In this document: piece by piece, positions 22,694-33,633 of the stretch
Layout of the letters: the number at the start of each line of letters is the position of its first letter
Numbering within the stretch: the first letter of the stretch is position 1
NCBI RefSeq assembly: GCF_003352385.1
Contig: NZ_CP031243.1
Span: 248,001-312,000 of the forward strand
DNA from: Haemophilus haemolyticus
GTDB taxonomy: Bacteria; Pseudomonadota; Gammaproteobacteria; Enterobacterales; Pasteurellaceae
DNA: 64,000 bases
Direction of reading: 5' to 3'
Translations under genes and position numbers: made by a program
The notes under the pieces: model-generated
The model's input: the letters and a program-made list of their open reading frames with translations, nothing else
What the model was told of the DNA's origin: nothing
Databases searched by the model: none

Positions 22694-24075
22694 AGTTCAT
22701 CCAATGTATTTAATAGTGTTTCAATATCCGCAAGGCTACGTAAATCTAGCCAAATTTTTCCGTTTTCCATTCGCCCAATAATAGGTTGAGAAAGTTGTTT
22801 AAAACGAGCTGAAAGTGCGGAAAGTTTTACGTTTGTTTTTTCTGCAATAGTAACAGCCACGGAAGGGATTCTTTCCATTGGTTGTGAGCCACTACCGATT
22901 TGTGCTTGGCTATCTTCAATTTGAATTTCAAATTGTGAATTTAAGCGAGATTCTAACCGCTCTTTGAGACGCATAGCATTTATTTTGAGTTGTTCTAATG
23001 GTTGCGTGAGTAAGCGCAGAGTTGGTAATTTTTCAGTTAATTTTTCAGGATTTAAATATAAACGTAATGTGGCTTCTAAGCCAGCTAAAATGACTTTATC
23101 GCAACGTAATGCACGCTTGAGTGGATGTGCTTGTAATTGTTCGATCCATTCTTTTTTACCCACTATAATGCCTGCTTGCACGCCACCAAGCAATTTATCG
23201 CCAGAGAAAGAGACCAAATCCACACCTTGTGCGACTTTTTCTTGCACGGTTGGTTCTTTTGGTAGGCCATATTGGCTTAAATTAACCAATGCACCACTGC
23301 CTAAATCGGTTACTACGGGTACATTCATTTCTTGGCCTAGTTCTGCGAGTTCTTCTTCTGAAATTGAAGAGGTAAAACCACAAATTTGATAATTGCTGCT
23401 ATGCACTTTCATTAAAAAAGCCGTATTTTCAGTGATAGCATTACGATAATCTTTCAGGTGAGTACGATTAGTAGTGCCTACTTCCACTAAATTGCATCCA
23501 GCTTGTTCCATAATATCTGGAATACGAAATGCACCGCCGATTTCAATTAATTCGCCACGAGAAATTATTACTTCTTTGCCCTGAGCAAAGGTCGCTAACA
23601 TTAACAATACCGCAGCAGCGTTGTTATTCACAATACAGGCTGCTTCCGCACCTGTGAGTTTGCATAATAATTCACTGATGTAATTATCGCGATGACTACG
23701 CTTACCTTCATCTAAATCATATTCAAGCGAAACATTTTTTTGCATCGCAGAAAGCGCTGCCTGTTGTGCTGCTTCAGACCAAAGTGCCCGCCCAAGATTT
23801 GTGTGCAACACCGTACCAGTCAGATTATGTACCGCTTTGATTTGTACTTGGTTTTGTTTTTGTAGGCGAGAATGAATTTCTACAAAAGTGCGGTCAGAAT
23901 TAGAAAAATATTCAGGAAGTTGATTGTTTTTTTGAATAAATTGACGAGCTTGCGTTAATAATTCTCGACATATTGCTACGACTGCAGTGTGACCAAATTC
24001 GGTAATGAGTTGTAAGCCTTGAGGTGTCTTGAGAATTTTGTCAACGGAAGGAAGTTGTTGAAAAAGTGCGGTCAT
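22690..24075 (-). CDS. selA: L-seryl-tRNA(Sec) selenium transferase SelA
   Basis: 461 aa. PLP lysine K294 in [10 protein letters not shown], with HTNLGRA near residue 91 as in the family. Converts Ser-tRNA(Sec) to Sec-tRNA(Sec) using selenophosphate. An exact uptake signal (24064-24072) covers the first codons and encodes MTALF at the N-terminus. Divergent from the selenocysteine tRNA gene 70 bp away, so biosynthesis, delivery and tRNA genes form one compact locus. Confidence 0.97.
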   Translation of the reverse strand: MTALFQQLPSVDKILKTPQGLQLITEFGHTAVVAICRELLTQARQFIQKNNQLPEYFSNSDRTFVEIHSRLQKQNQVQIKAVHNLTGTVLHTNLGRALWSEAAQQAALSAMQKNVSLEYDLDEGKRSHRDNYISELLCKLTGAEAACIVNNNAAAVLLMLATFAQGKEVIISRGELIEIGGAFRIPDIMEQAGCNLVEVGTTNRTHLKDYRNAITENTAFLMKVHSSNYQICGFTSSISEEELAELGQEMNVPVVTDLGSGALVNLSQYGLPKEPTVQEKVAQGVDLVSFSGDKLLGGVQAGIIVGKKEWIEQLQAHPLKRALRCDKVILAGLEATLRLYLNPEKLTEKLPTLRLLTQPLEQLKINAMRLKERLESRLNSQFEIQIEDSQAQIGSGSQPMERIPSVAVTIAEKTNVKLSALSARFKQLSQPIIGRMENGKIWLDLRSLADIETLLNTLDEL

Positions 24076-24145
24076 TTTTGAATCCGTTTAAAATAACGTT
24101 GAATTGCCGATTAATTTACGCTAAAGTAACTGCAATTTCAACTAC

Positions 24146-24240
24146 GGAGGGGCGTCATCTCCGGTGAGGTGGCAGGATTTCAAATCCTGTTGAGGACGCC
24201 AGCGTTCTTGGGTGGGTTCGACTCCCATTCCCCTCCGCCA
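24146..24240 (+). tRNA. selC: tRNA-Sec (anticodon TCA)
   Basis: 95 nt including encoded CCA. Anticodon loop TTTCAAA with anticodon TCA at 24180-24182 on the stem CAGGA/TCCTG, a long variable arm (GAGGACGCCAGCGTTCTTGG region), the T-loop GGTTCGACTCC, and an acceptor stem of at least seven pairs (GGAGGGG/CCCCTCC). The D-arm CTCCGGTGAGG closely matches E. coli selC. Reads UGA as selenocysteine. Confidence 0.97.
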
Positions 24241-24288
24241 ATTCTATATATTTCATTTTTATCATTTCTATTTTTTATAAAAATAAAA

Positions 24289-24324
24289 GCGGTCAAAACC
24301 GTTTTTAATTTTGACCGCCCTTTT
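24289..24324. terminator. Terminator between tRNA-Sec and pepD
   Basis: GCGGTCAAAA (24289-24298) pairs with TTTTGACCGC (24309-24318), 10-nt loop, followed by CCTTTT; A-rich on the other side, so it can serve both convergent units. Confidence 0.75.
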
Positions 24325-24338
24325 CGATTAGTACTAGA

Positions 24339-25793
24339 TTACTTTGCTGGAATGTCCGCTAATACTCTTGTCAATAAATCCCAATAGGTTTGCACCGTTG
24401 CAATTTCCACTTTCTCATCTGGTGAGTGAGCATTTCGAATTGTTGGTCCGATAGAAATCATTTCAATGTGTGGATAATGTTCTTTTAAAAGACCACATTC
24501 TAATCCTGCGTGAATGACTTTCACTACAGGTTGCTCGCCTAGCACTTCAGCATAATGTTTGCGAGTAACGTCTAAGATAGTAGAGTCATTTACTGGTTGC
24601 CAGCCAGGATAAGGCGCAGAAAACTCAACTTTTGCATTTGCTAAGATTGCAAGTGAGCTAAGCATTTCAGTTACGTAATATTTACCGCTTTCAATTAATG
24701 AACGAACTAAAATGGTGCTTTTTACAACATTACCTTCTGTTTTCAATACGCCAACGCTTAATGAGCTTTCTACAACATTTTTAACTACATCACTATTGCG
24801 GATTACGCCGTTTGGCAATACATTAAGTGCGTTAATAACCGTTTGAGTACTTTGTGCGGTGAATACGGTAGGGGCTTTTTCTGCTGCTTCTACGAAAAGT
24901 GTGAAATTAGGTTCTGCAATTGCTAATTCTTCTTTAAGAACAATCGCCAGATTTTCTACCGCACTTTCTATGGCTTTTACATCGCTATTAAAGGCTAATA
25001 TAGCCACAGCTTCTCGAGGAATTGCATTACGAATTGAGCCACCACGAATTTCAGAGAGAGCAAAGTGCGGTTCATTTTGAGAGAGTTTTGCTAATACTCG
25101 TGCTAAGACTTTAATTGCATTTGCGCGCCCTGTATGGATATCGCCGCCAGAGTGACCGCCACGTAAACCTTTAAGGGTGATTTGTGCGCTGCGCTCAAAC
25201 GTATTGGTTTCATATTGAACTGGAATTTCAAAGTTTGCGTTAATGCCGCCCGCGCAACCAATGTAAATTTCGCCAATTTCTTCGGTATCTGTATTGATTA
25301 AAATTTCAGATTGTAACCAGTTATGACGTAAGCCTTTTGCGCCATCCATGCCCGTTTCTTCTGTCATTGTTAAAAGCACTTCAAGAGGTGGATGAGCTAA
25401 ATCATTGCTTTCTAGCACCGCTAACGTAGAGGCTAAACCGATACCATTGTCAGATCCTAGTGTTGTGCCTCGTGCTTTCACCCATTCCCCGTCAATATAA
25501 GGTTGAATAGGATCTTTGGTAAAATCATGTGAGTTGCCTTCATTAGCCTGAGGCACCATATCTAAGTGTGCTTGTAGAACAACAGGTGTGTGATTTTCCA
25601 TTCCTTTCGTGGCGGGTTTACGAATGAGGACATTCCCCACTTCATCGCGTTCAACAAAAAAATTTTTTTCTTTCGCCCAATTTACAATAAAGTTAGCTAA
25701 CGCATCTTCATGATGAGAAGGGTGAGGGATTGCACAGATTTGATCGAACCATTTCCACAGTAATGCTGGTTTAAGTGTTGTAATTTCAGACAT
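24339..25793 (-). CDS. pepD: Aminoacyl-histidine dipeptidase (peptidase D, M20C)
   Basis: 484 aa from the ATG at 25793, which has AGGAG five bases upstream; a GTG two codons earlier overlaps that site. Metal-site motifs [12 protein letters not shown] (H and D ligands), [11 protein letters not shown] and [10 protein letters not shown] are visible. A cytoplasmic dimeric Zn/Mn enzyme that cleaves Xaa-His dipeptides such as carnosine and many other dipeptides. Divergent from gpt. Confidence 0.96.
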   Translation of the reverse strand: MSEITTLKPALLWKWFDQICAIPHPSHHEDALANFIVNWAKEKNFFVERDEVGNVLIRKPATKGMENHTPVVLQAHLDMVPQANEGNSHDFTKDPIQPYIDGEWVKARGTTLGSDNGIGLASTLAVLESNDLAHPPLEVLLTMTEETGMDGAKGLRHNWLQSEILINTDTEEIGEIYIGCAGGINANFEIPVQYETNTFERSAQITLKGLRGGHSGGDIHTGRANAIKVLARVLAKLSQNEPHFALSEIRGGSIRNAIPREAVAILAFNSDVKAIESAVENLAIVLKEELAIAEPNFTLFVEAAEKAPTVFTAQSTQTVINALNVLPNGVIRNSDVVKNVVESSLSVGVLKTEGNVVKSTILVRSLIESGKYYVTEMLSSLAILANAKVEFSAPYPGWQPVNDSTILDVTRKHYAEVLGEQPVVKVIHAGLECGLLKEHYPHIEMISIGPTIRNAHSPDEKVEIATVQTYWDLLTRVLADIPAK

Positions 25794-25899
25794 AGTCACT
25801 CCTTTTTACTGAAAAATTTCATGAAATAATAGCATAAAACGCCATTTCGGGTTATCCTTACGCAATTTTTATTTATCGATAAATTTCTAAGGTGCAATT

Positions 25900-26367
25900 A
25901 TGAGCGAAAAATATGTGGTGACTTGGGATATGTTCCAAATGCATGCCCGCAAATTATCTGAACGTTTACTTCCTGCTTCTCAATGGAAAGGTATTATTGC
26001 GGTGAGCCGTGGTGGTTTATTTCCAGCAGCTGTTTTGGCTCGTGAGTTAGGCCTTCGTCATATTGAGACTGTTTGTATCGCAAGCTATCACGATCATAAC
26101 AATCAAGGTGAATTACAAGTTCTTCATGCAGCCCAAGTGCCAAATGGCGGCGAAGGATTTATCGTAGTAGATGATTTAGTTGATACGGGTAATACTGCGC
26201 GTGCGATTCGTCAAATGTACCCTAATGCAAAATTTGTGACGGTATTTGCAAAACCTGCAGGTGCGGAATTAGTGGATGATTACGTGATTGATATTCCACA
26301 AAATACTTGGATTGAGCAACCTTGGGATTTGGGTTTAACCTTTGTTCCACCTCTCTCTAGAAAATAA
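25900..26367 (+). CDS. gpt: Xanthine-guanine phosphoribosyltransferase
   Basis: 155 aa. PRPP-binding motif [12 protein letters not shown] near residues 90-101 and [16 protein letters not shown] near 38. Salvages guanine and xanthine (and hypoxanthine) to nucleotides at the inner face of the membrane. Monocistronic, with a strong terminator after it. Confidence 0.96.
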   Translation: MSEKYVVTWDMFQMHARKLSERLLPASQWKGIIAVSRGGLFPAAVLARELGLRHIETVCIASYHDHNNQGELQVLHAAQVPNGGEGFIVVDDLVDTGNTARAIRQMYPNAKFVTVFAKPAGAELVDDYVIDIPQNTWIEQPWDLGLTFVPPLSRK

Positions 26368-26387
26368 TTTTTATACAGATACAGAAT

Positions 26388-26428
26388 AAAAGAGCGGTCA
26401 AAATAAAAGAAGTTTTGACCGCTCTTTT
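26388..26428. terminator. Bidirectional terminator between gpt and glpK
   Basis: A 16-bp perfect stem, AAAAGAGCGGTCAAAA (26388-26403) with its complement at 26413-26428, loop of nine. It uses the AGAGCGGTCAA relative of the uptake sequence. Confidence 0.92.
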
Positions 26429-26449
26429 GTATGAGAATTAATTTATAAA

Positions 26450-27961
26450 TTATTCTTCATCTTCTTTTGCCCATTCTAATGAGCGTTTAACTGCTTTTTT
26501 CCAGCCTTTGTAGCGACGTTCGCGTTTTTCATTGTCGCTGTCTGGACTGAATGTGCGTTCTACTCGGGCTTTATCGCGAAGCTCGTCTAAATCTTTCCAG
26601 AAGCCTGTTGCTAAACCAGCAAGATAAGCTGCGCCTAGAGCAGTTACTTCTTTCACGACAGGGCGTTCAACATTTACATCTAAAATGTCAGCTTGGAATT
26701 GCATTAAGAAGTTATTGTTTGTCGCGCCACCATCTACACGGAGATATTGTAGGCGTTCACCCGAATCTGATTGCATAGCCTCTAAGACATCACGGGTTTG
26801 GTAAGCAATAGATTCTAAGGTTGCACGAACAATATGATTACGGTTTGCACCGCGAGAAAGACCAAAAATTGCACCGCGCGCATATGGATCCCAATATGGT
26901 GCACCTAAGCCCGTGAAAGCTGGAACAACATATACGCCATTACTATCAGTCACTTTTTGGGCAAAGTATTCAGAGTCAAAACTATCGTGAACAATTTTGA
27001 GTTCATCTCTGAGCCATTGGATTGATGCACCTGCGATAAATACAGAGCCTTCTAAGGCATATTCTGGTTCGCCTTTTGCATTACAAGCAATGGTTGTGAG
27101 AAGTCCATTTTTGGATGTAATGGCTTTGTTACCTGTGTGGAGCAACATAAAGCATCCTGTTCCATAAGTGTTTTTGGCTTGGCCTGCATGTACGCAAAGA
27201 TGTCCGTAAAGAGCAGCTTGTTGATCACCTGCAATCCCTGCAACAGGAATACGAACACCGCCTTTACCACCGATATTGGTTTGGCCGTAAATTTCAGAAG
27301 AGTTGCGTACTTCAGGTAACATTGAACGTGGAATATTCAAGATTTCAAGCATCTTGTCGTCCCATTGTTTGGTATGAATGTTGAATAACATGGTACGAGA
27401 TGCGTTGGTGTAATCGGTTACGTGCACTCGACCTTGAGTCAATTTCCATACAAGCCAAGTATCAACGGTACCAAATAATAATTCGCCTCGTTCTGCTTTT
27501 TCTCGAGCACCTTCAACGTTATCCAAAATCCATTTTACTTTTGTACCAGAGAAGTAAGGGTCAACCACTAATCCAGTGGTATTACGAATGTATTCTTCAT
27601 GACCATCGGCTTTTAATTTATCGGTAATGTCTGCTGTTCGGCGACATTGCCATACGATAGCGTTGTAAACAGGTGTACCGGTTGCTTTTTCCCATACAAT
27701 TGTGGTTTCACGTTGGTTGGTGATACCGATAGCAGCAATTTCATCAGATGTAATACCCGCTTTAGCAACGACTTCGTTTAAGGTTGAGCTTTGAGTTGCC
27801 CAAATTTCCATTGGATTATGTTCTACCCATCCAGCTCGAGGATAGATTTGGGTAAATTCACGTTGTGCAATTTCAACCACATTCGCATTATGATCTAATA
27901 ATACTGCGCGAGAGCTTGTTGTGCCTTGGTCTAATGCAATGATGTATTTTTTGTCTGTCAT
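26450..27961 (-). CDS. glpK: Glycerol kinase
   Basis: 503 aa, same length as E. coli. ATP-site DQGTTSSRA near the N-terminus, GYSG-type segment [15 protein letters not shown], and signature [16 protein letters not shown]. Phosphorylates glycerol to glycerol-3-phosphate. 20 bp downstream of glpF with its own AAGGAG, so glpF-glpK form an operon. Confidence 0.98.
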   Translation of the reverse strand: MTDKKYIIALDQGTTSSRAVLLDHNANVVEIAQREFTQIYPRAGWVEHNPMEIWATQSSTLNEVVAKAGITSDEIAAIGITNQRETTIVWEKATGTPVYNAIVWQCRRTADITDKLKADGHEEYIRNTTGLVVDPYFSGTKVKWILDNVEGAREKAERGELLFGTVDTWLVWKLTQGRVHVTDYTNASRTMLFNIHTKQWDDKMLEILNIPRSMLPEVRNSSEIYGQTNIGGKGGVRIPVAGIAGDQQAALYGHLCVHAGQAKNTYGTGCFMLLHTGNKAITSKNGLLTTIACNAKGEPEYALEGSVFIAGASIQWLRDELKIVHDSFDSEYFAQKVTDSNGVYVVPAFTGLGAPYWDPYARGAIFGLSRGANRNHIVRATLESIAYQTRDVLEAMQSDSGERLQYLRVDGGATNNNFLMQFQADILDVNVERPVVKEVTALGAAYLAGLATGFWKDLDELRDKARVERTFSPDSDNEKRERRYKGWKKAVKRSLEWAKEDEE

Positions 27962-27981
27962 AGTATTACTCCTTCAAATAA

Positions 27982-28776
27982 TTATTCGCAGCCGCAATTA
28001 CAAGGTAAATTGCCGCCAATTGCTTTTTTGTATAACCATGCACCAGCTAATGCGCCTAAAACAGGTACAATCATTGGAACGATAAAATAAGGGATTTCGC
28101 GTCCGCCAGTTAAAGCGAGTTCGCCCCAGCCTGCTAGGTAAGCAAAGAATTTTGGTCCGAAGTCACGTGCTGGATTCATGGCAAAACCTGTTAATGGGCC
28201 CATAGCACCACCGATAACCGCAATTAATACACCGATTAATAATGGGGCAAGCGGACCACGAGGCACACCGTTACCATCGTCAGTTAATGCCATAATTAAT
28301 GCCATAAGAATTGCAGTAATCACAAATTCCACAGCAAAGGCTCCACCAATGCTTAAACTTGGATGAGGATAAGTGGAGAATGTACCCGCAAGGCTTAAAC
28401 TTTCTTGTGTACCACGAACAATGTTGTGGGCTGTTTCATAATCGATAAAAACATTGCGGTATAAGCCATAAACTAATGCTGCAGCAAAGAATGCGCCGAG
28501 CATTTGTGAAATGATGTAAGGAATTACTTTTTTGCCATCAAAGCAAGCAAATTTCCAAAGGGCAATGGTTACTGCAGGGTTTAAATGTGCGCCAGATAAA
28601 CCCGCTGTTGCATATACTGCAAGTGCAACGCCCATCCCCCACATAATGCTGATTTCCCACAAGCCAAAACTAGCGCCTGCTACTTTTAGTGCTGCAACGC
28701 AGCCCACACCAAAGAAAATCAATAAGGCTGTACCTAAAAACTCGCCAATACAGTTCGCTTTTAATGATTTATCCAT
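27982..28776 (-). CDS. glpF: Glycerol uptake facilitator (aquaglyceroporin)
   Basis: 264 aa, MIP family with six membrane helices and both pore motifs: NPA at 66-68 (GAHLNPAVTIA) and NPA at 201-203 followed by R (FAMNPARDFGPK), the arginine of the selectivity filter. Ends with a cysteine-rich tail CNCGC. Allows diffusion of glycerol across the inner membrane for trapping by GlpK. AAGGAG precedes the ATG; an uptake signal lies in the leader (28791). Confidence 0.97.
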   Translation of the reverse strand: MDKSLKANCIGEFLGTALLIFFGVGCVAALKVAGASFGLWEISIMWGMGVALAVYATAGLSGAHLNPAVTIALWKFACFDGKKVIPYIISQMLGAFFAAALVYGLYRNVFIDYETAHNIVRGTQESLSLAGTFSTYPHPSLSIGGAFAVEFVITAILMALIMALTDDGNGVPRGPLAPLLIGVLIAVIGGAMGPLTGFAMNPARDFGPKFFAYLAGWGELALTGGREIPYFIVPMIVPVLGALAGAWLYKKAIGGNLPCNCGCE

Positions 28777-28891
28777 AGATCACTCCTTAGAAGTGCGGTT
28801 GAAATGAAGAGTATTTTCCCTAAATAAAAGGGAAGAAGAATCTATTAAAAAAGAATACGGAGTGTTTTGAAATAGCCTCCTTATTTGAATT

Positions 28892-28909
28892 CTAGGTTAG
28901 AACACCTAG
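28892..28909. promoter_or_regulatory. Inverted repeat upstream of glpF
   Basis: CTAGGT-N6-ACCTAG, extended by one further T/A pair, about 115 bp before the glpF start. Possible operator; the binding protein is unknown. Confidence 0.35.
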
Positions 28910-28971
28910 ATTGATTATGATGTTACTCTGTTAGAGTAGAATTTTGGCTTCTACGATATAAAAACCTATTT

Positions 28972-28997
28972 AACCGTGGGTATGTTTACCCACGGTT
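28972..28997 (-). terminator. Hairpin after glpQ
   Basis: Perfect 11-bp stem AACCGTGGGTA (28972-28982) with TACCCACGGTT (28987-28997) and loop TGTT, just past the glpQ stop codon. The T run after it on the minus strand is weak. Confidence 0.65.
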
Positions 28998-29007
28998 ATG
29001 AGGGATA

Positions 29008-30102
29008 TTATTTTTTCCCTTTTAAGAATTCCACGCCAGTATCTGGGAAATCAGTAAATACGCCTGTTGCACCTGATTTATTCAATAATGCATCGTACAT
29101 TTGATTTACATCTGTGAAGAATTCTGGCAATGCGTCTTTACGCACTGTGTATGGGTGAAGTTCAACTTTGTATTGAGCAAGCTCTTTTACTAATGGTGTG
29201 TATACAATGTTGCCTGGTTTAGATTGTTCTTTATCTACTAACATATACCAACCTGGACCAACACCATCAGCATATTTCACCACTTCTGCCATTGCACCTG
29301 GTTTAAACATCCAATCGTAATCGTAGTTTACCCATTTACCTTTCGCATCTTTTTCTTGCGTTTCTTTCCAATCTGTATAAGCCACTAATTGAACTAATTT
29401 CAAATCCATGCCCATTTTTGGAAGTAATTCAGTTTTGATACGTTTTAACTCATTAAAGTCGAAAGTTTGTAAGTAAACCATATCGGTTTTCTTATCATAG
29501 CCATATTTTTTCAACACTTTGAGCGTTTCAGCGGCAATATCTTTGCCATTTTGATGGTGGAACCAAGGTGCTTTGATTTCTGGATAAATACCTACTTTTT
29601 TGCCAGTAGATTTTTCCAAGCCTTGGATAAATTCAATTTCATCTTCAAAGGTGTGAATTCTGAAGTGTGATTTCCAAAGTGGGAAACGACCAGGATAAAC
29701 TTGTGCTTGTTTGCCATCTTTGGTTTCAAAGTTTTCTGTCATTTCTAAACTTTGAATTTCTTTTAAGGTAAAGTCGATGACATAGTAACGACCATCTTTA
29801 CGGTGACGATGTGGGAATTTTTTCGCTACATCAGTCAAGCCATCTAAAAAGTGATCGTGAATAACCACTAAACGACCATCTTTAGTCATTGCTAAATCTT
29901 GCTCTAAATAATCAGCGTGCTGTGCAAACGCAAGTGCTTTAGATTCTAAAGTATGCTCTGGTAAATAACCGCTAGCACCACGGTGAGCAATAATGATTTT
30001 GTCTGATTTCATTTGGGTGTTTGCCATGCTTGATGAATGGCTGCTACAACCTGCAAGTACGCCAGCTGCTAATAAAGAAAGCGCTAAGGTTTTAAGTTTC
30101 AT
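29008..30102 (-). CDS. glpQ: Glycerophosphodiester phosphodiesterase, lipoprotein (protein D)
   Basis: 364 aa. Lipobox LAGC (C19), then the GDPD domain with H40-R41 (IIAHRGASGYLPEHT), E67 and D69, and H82. Hydrolyses glycerophosphodiesters to glycerol-3-phosphate and an alcohol such as choline; protein D (hpd) is the surface lipoprotein of H. influenzae used as a vaccine carrier. Compared with the H. influenzae sequence I remember, I see about 15 substitutions (for example AKGKW where I recall PKGYW), more than usual within that species. It follows glpT in the same direction with a hairpin between, so its product feeds GlpT. Confidence 0.96.
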   Translation of the reverse strand: MKLKTLALSLLAAGVLAGCSSHSSSMANTQMKSDKIIIAHRGASGYLPEHTLESKALAFAQHADYLEQDLAMTKDGRLVVIHDHFLDGLTDVAKKFPHRHRKDGRYYVIDFTLKEIQSLEMTENFETKDGKQAQVYPGRFPLWKSHFRIHTFEDEIEFIQGLEKSTGKKVGIYPEIKAPWFHHQNGKDIAAETLKVLKKYGYDKKTDMVYLQTFDFNELKRIKTELLPKMGMDLKLVQLVAYTDWKETQEKDAKGKWVNYDYDWMFKPGAMAEVVKYADGVGPGWYMLVDKEQSKPGNIVYTPLVKELAQYKVELHPYTVRKDALPEFFTDVNQMYDALLNKSGATGVFTDFPDTGVEFLKGKK

Positions 30103-30160
30103 AAGTATTTTCTCCTTAAGAGTGCGGTAAATTTTTATGGTTTTTTTAGATTTTAGTTAC

Positions 30161-30198
30161 AAAAAAGGCGGCTAAGCAATTTGCCCGCCGCCTTTTTT
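30161..30198 (-). terminator. Terminator or attenuator after glpT
   Basis: AAAAAAGGCGGC (30161-30172) pairs with GCCGCCTTTTTT (30187-30198), 14-nt loop; T run on the minus strand. It separates glpT from glpQ. Confidence 0.8.
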
Positions 30199-30205
30199 AA
30201 GCTAA

Positions 30206-31648
30206 TTATTTAGTACCGTAAGTATCGCCTAATTTCGCTTTGTGTTTTCCTTCTTCAACCATTACGATTAAGAGTAATAACACAGCTAATACGCCACCGC
30301 CGATCATTACATAGAAACCACCGTCCCATCCGTAATGTTGAGCAGCCCAACCGATAACTGCAGATGCAGAAACTGTACCGCCTAAGTAACCGAATAAACC
30401 AGTGAAACCTGCTGCAGTACCTGCTGCTTTTTTCGGTGCTAACTCAAGAGCATGTAAACCGATTAACATTACGGGACCATAGATTAAGAAACCGATTAAA
30501 GTCATTAAAATGAAGTCTGTTAATTGGTATGGGTTTTGATACCATGCGCTGTAGTTTGCTAATTCAGCTTCTGGTGTAGCTGGGTTCATCCAGTATGCAA
30601 CAACCGCTGCAGTGGTTAAGATCATGAAGATGAAACCTGTTAAACCACGTTTACCTTTGAATACTTTATCTGATACCCAACCACATAATAATGTACCTGG
30701 AACCGCTGCTAATTCATAGATTGTGTATGCCCATGCGGTACCTTTGATGTTGAAGTGTTTTACTTCGCTCAAGTAAACCGGAGACCATTTTAATACGCCG
30801 TAGCGGATTAAATATACGAATACGTTAGCAATCGCGATGTACCATAACAATTTGTTTTTTAATACATAAGTTACGAAGATTTCTTTTGCAGTTAAATCGT
30901 TTTCGTAAGTTTTTTCGTTATAGTCATCTGGGTAGTCATTACGCCATTTTTCGATTGATGGTAAACCACAAGATTGTGGAGTATCACGCATGACGAAGTA
31001 CACAGGAATTGCACAGATCATTGCTGCAATACCAGGGTAGTATAAAGATTGTTGCCAGATGTCTTTTGCTTGCGCTTCAATACCGTGGGTACTGAAGAAA
31101 ATTGCACTAGCTAATAACACCATTGCACCAGGCATCATACCACCGATGTTATGCGCTGTATTCCAGATAGATACGATAGTACCGCGTTCTGATTTAGACC
31201 ACCAGTGTACCATTGTACGGCCACATGGAGGCCAACCCATACCTTGGAACCAACCATTTAAGAAGATCATCGCCCACATGATAGCGATGCCTGAGGTTGC
31301 CCATGGGAATAGACCCATTAAGGTCATACATAAACCAGATAGTAATAAACCAAATGGTAGGAATACACGAGGGTTAGAACGGTCAGACATACCAGCCATT
31401 ACGAATTTTGATAAACCGTAAGCAAGACCAGCTGCAGAACCGATTACACCAAGCTCAGCTTTTGTATAAAGACCAGCTTGAATTAAACCAGGTTGTGCTA
31501 AGTCAAAGTTTGCACGCACGAAATAGTATGCGGCATAACCAAAGAAGATACCTGCGAATACTTGCCAACGTAAGCGTTTATACGTGGAATCAATTTTTTC
31601 CGCCGGAAGTTCCGCAATATGCGGAGCGGGTTTAAATGGTCCAAACAT
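30206..31648 (-). CDS. glpT: Glycerol-3-phosphate:phosphate antiporter GlpT
   Basis: 480 aa from the ATG at 31648 (GGAG nine bases upstream); a TTG five codons earlier is less likely. Twelve membrane helices of the major facilitator superfamily, with [13 protein letters not shown] and [20 protein letters not shown] near-identical to E. coli, which include the substrate-site arginine of helix 1. Imports glycerol-3-phosphate in exchange for phosphate and is the usual entry route of fosfomycin. Divergent from glpABC. Confidence 0.97.
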   Translation of the reverse strand: MFGPFKPAPHIAELPAEKIDSTYKRLRWQVFAGIFFGYAAYYFVRANFDLAQPGLIQAGLYTKAELGVIGSAAGLAYGLSKFVMAGMSDRSNPRVFLPFGLLLSGLCMTLMGLFPWATSGIAIMWAMIFLNGWFQGMGWPPCGRTMVHWWSKSERGTIVSIWNTAHNIGGMMPGAMVLLASAIFFSTHGIEAQAKDIWQQSLYYPGIAAMICAIPVYFVMRDTPQSCGLPSIEKWRNDYPDDYNEKTYENDLTAKEIFVTYVLKNKLLWYIAIANVFVYLIRYGVLKWSPVYLSEVKHFNIKGTAWAYTIYELAAVPGTLLCGWVSDKVFKGKRGLTGFIFMILTTAAVVAYWMNPATPEAELANYSAWYQNPYQLTDFILMTLIGFLIYGPVMLIGLHALELAPKKAAGTAAGFTGLFGYLGGTVSASAVIGWAAQHYGWDGGFYVMIGGGVLAVLLLLIVMVEEGKHKAKLGDTYGTK

Positions 31649-31764
31649 AATTTTTTTCTCCAACTTTTAATTATGTGTAAGTTTTATTCACCCTTTATTA
31701 GACAGTAAGGGATGGGCGCATGATAAAAGAAAATAAAAAATAAGGAAGTAAAAAAAGTAAAAAA

Positions 31765-31780
31765 TGTGAAGTGTTTCACA
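31765..31780. promoter_or_regulatory. CRP site 1, glpT-glpA intergenic
   Basis: Perfect TGTGA-AGTGTT-TCACA with A/T-rich flanks, centred about 120 bp upstream of glpT and 170 bp upstream of glpA. Confidence 0.85.
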
Positions 31781-31816
31781 AAATTTTTACACCATTTGAG
31801 CGAATGCGAAAATTAT

Positions 31817-31832
31817 CGTGATCGGTATCACA
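31817..31832. promoter_or_regulatory. CRP site 2, glpT-glpA intergenic
   Basis: CGTGA-TCGGTA-TCACA, one mismatch from consensus, 52 bp centre to centre from site 1 (five helical turns). Confidence 0.75.
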
Positions 31833-31941
31833 AAATTGTTTTCTTTTGCGCTCAAAATGTTGTTAATTTGGCCGCACTTCTCTACAATGCCTGTGATTTT
31901 TATATTACTTTTTTGTTAAATTTTGGGAATTGGGGGTAAAC

Positions 31942-33633
31942 ATGGGATTATCGCCTAGCATGTACAAAGATGTTGGAGATTTTTCGCCACTTAGTACCGA
32001 TGTCATTATTATCGGTGGTGGCGCAACGGGTGCTGGTATTGCGCGTGACTGTGCACTTCGTGGCATTGATTGTATTTTATTGGAACGCAGAGACATCGCA
32101 ACGGGTGCGACAGGACGCAACCACGGATTATTACACAGTGGTGCGCGTTATGCTGTGAACGACCAAGAATCTGCTGAAGAATGTATTAAAGAAAACCGCA
32201 TTTTGCGCAAAATTGCGCGTCATTGCGTAGATGAAACGGAAGGCTTATTTATCACGTTGCCTGAAGATTCTCTCGACTATCAAAAAACCTTCCTTGAGAG
32301 CTGTGCAAAATCTGGAATTGATGCGCAAGCCATTGATCCTGATTTAGCTAAAATTATGGAGCCTTCTGTAAACCCAGATTTAGTGGGCGCTGTAGTTGTG
32401 CCAGATGGTTCGATTGACCCATTCCGTTTAACTGCCTCTAATATGATGGATGCAACAGAAAACGGCGCAAAAATGTTCACTTATTGCGAAGTAAAAAATT
32501 TGATTCGTGAAGGTGGAAAAGTGATTGGTGTGAATGTGTACGATCACAAAAATCGTAGAGAACGCCAATTTTTTGCACCACTTGTTGTGAATGCTGGTGG
32601 TATTTGGGGACAAGGGATTGCGGAATATGCCGATCTCAAAATCAAAATGTTCCCTGCGAAAGGCGCATTACTCGTAATGGGTCATCGCATTAATAAACTT
32701 GTCATTAACCGCTGCCGTAAACCTGCTGATGCGGATATTCTTGTTCCAGGCGATACAATTTGTGTGATTGGTACAACGTCAAGTCGTGTTCCTTATGATC
32801 AGATCGATAATATGCAAGTAACGCCAGAAGAAGTGGATATTCTTTTCCGTGAAGGTGAAAAACTTGCCCCTAGCTTGCGTCATACTCGCGTATTACGTGC
32901 TTATGCTGGGGTGCGTCCATTAGTTGCGAGTGATGATGATCCATCAGGTCGTAATGTGAGCCGTGGTATTGTGTTACTTGACCACGCAGAACGTGATGGC
33001 TTAGATGGCTTTATTACAATCACTGGCGGTAAGTTAATGACTTATCGTTTAATGGCTGAATGGGCGACCGACCTTGTTTGTAAAAAACTCAATAAAACGG
33101 CTCGTTGTGTAACAGCGGAGCAACCTCTACCTGGCTCTACTGAAAGTCGTCAAGAGACCAATCAAAAAGTCATTTCATTACCAAGTACTATTCGTTATTC
33201 TGCAGTGTATCGTCATGGTTCACGGGCTACTCGTTTGCTTGAAAAAGAACGTTTAGATCGTTCAATGGTTTGTGAATGTGAGGCTGTGACGGCAGGCGAA
33301 GTTCGCTATGCGATTGATGAACTGGGTGTAAATAACATTGTGGATTTACGTCGCCGTACTCGTGTTGGTATGGGTACTTGCCAAGCTGAGCTTTGTGCAT
33401 GTCGTGCTGCTGGCTTAATGAACCGTTTTGAAGTGGCAACACCAACTCAATCAACTATTCAACTTTCTGCCTTTATGGAAGAACGCTGGAGAGGTATTGA
33501 GCCGATTGCTTGGGGTGAAGCTATTCGCGAAGCCGAATTTACATCTTGGATGTATGGTAGCGTATTAGGTTTAAATGATGTGAAACCGCTTGATGAACAA
33601 GCACAACAAGGGACGGATAGCAATGAATTTTGA
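31942..33633 (+). CDS. glpA: Anaerobic glycerol-3-phosphate dehydrogenase subunit A
   Basis: 563 aa from the ATG at 31942 preceded by GGGGGT. FAD motif [19 protein letters not shown] at about residues 25-43; C-terminal four-cysteine BFD-type [2Fe-2S] domain (CECEA ... [10 protein letters not shown]). With GlpB and GlpC it oxidises glycerol-3-phosphate to dihydroxyacetone phosphate and passes electrons to menaquinone during anaerobic growth. First gene of glpABC; overlaps glpB by 11 bp. Confidence 0.97.
   Translation: MGLSPSMYKDVGDFSPLSTDVIIIGGGATGAGIARDCALRGIDCILLERRDIATGATGRNHGLLHSGARYAVNDQESAEECIKENRILRKIARHCVDETEGLFITLPEDSLDYQKTFLESCAKSGIDAQAIDPDLAKIMEPSVNPDLVGAVVVPDGSIDPFRLTASNMMDATENGAKMFTYCEVKNLIREGGKVIGVNVYDHKNRRERQFFAPLVVNAGGIWGQGIAEYADLKIKMFPAKGALLVMGHRINKLVINRCRKPADADILVPGDTICVIGTTSSRVPYDQIDNMQVTPEEVDILFREGEKLAPSLRHTRVLRAYAGVRPLVASDDDPSGRNVSRGIVLLDHAERDGLDGFITITGGKLMTYRLMAEWATDLVCKKLNKTARCVTAEQPLPGSTESRQETNQKVISLPSTIRYSAVYRHGSRATRLLEKERLDRSMVCECEAVTAGEVRYAIDELGVNNIVDLRRRTRVGMGTCQAELCACRAAGLMNRFEVATPTQSTIQLSAFMEERWRGIEPIAWGEAIREAEFTSWMYGSVLGLNDVKPLDEQAQQGTDSNEF

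Noticed and set aside
24104..24145. Promoter for the selenocysteine tRNA gene
   Set aside because: The short AT-rich stretch is suitable, but I cannot name convincing -35 and -10 hexamers.
28860..28890. AAGGAGG-like ribosome site on the minus strand in the glpF leader
   Set aside because: No start codon follows at a usable distance.
31805..31820. TGCGA-N6-TCGTG as a Sxy-dependent CRP-S site
   Set aside because: The second half matches poorly, and it overlaps the better standard CRP site at 31817.
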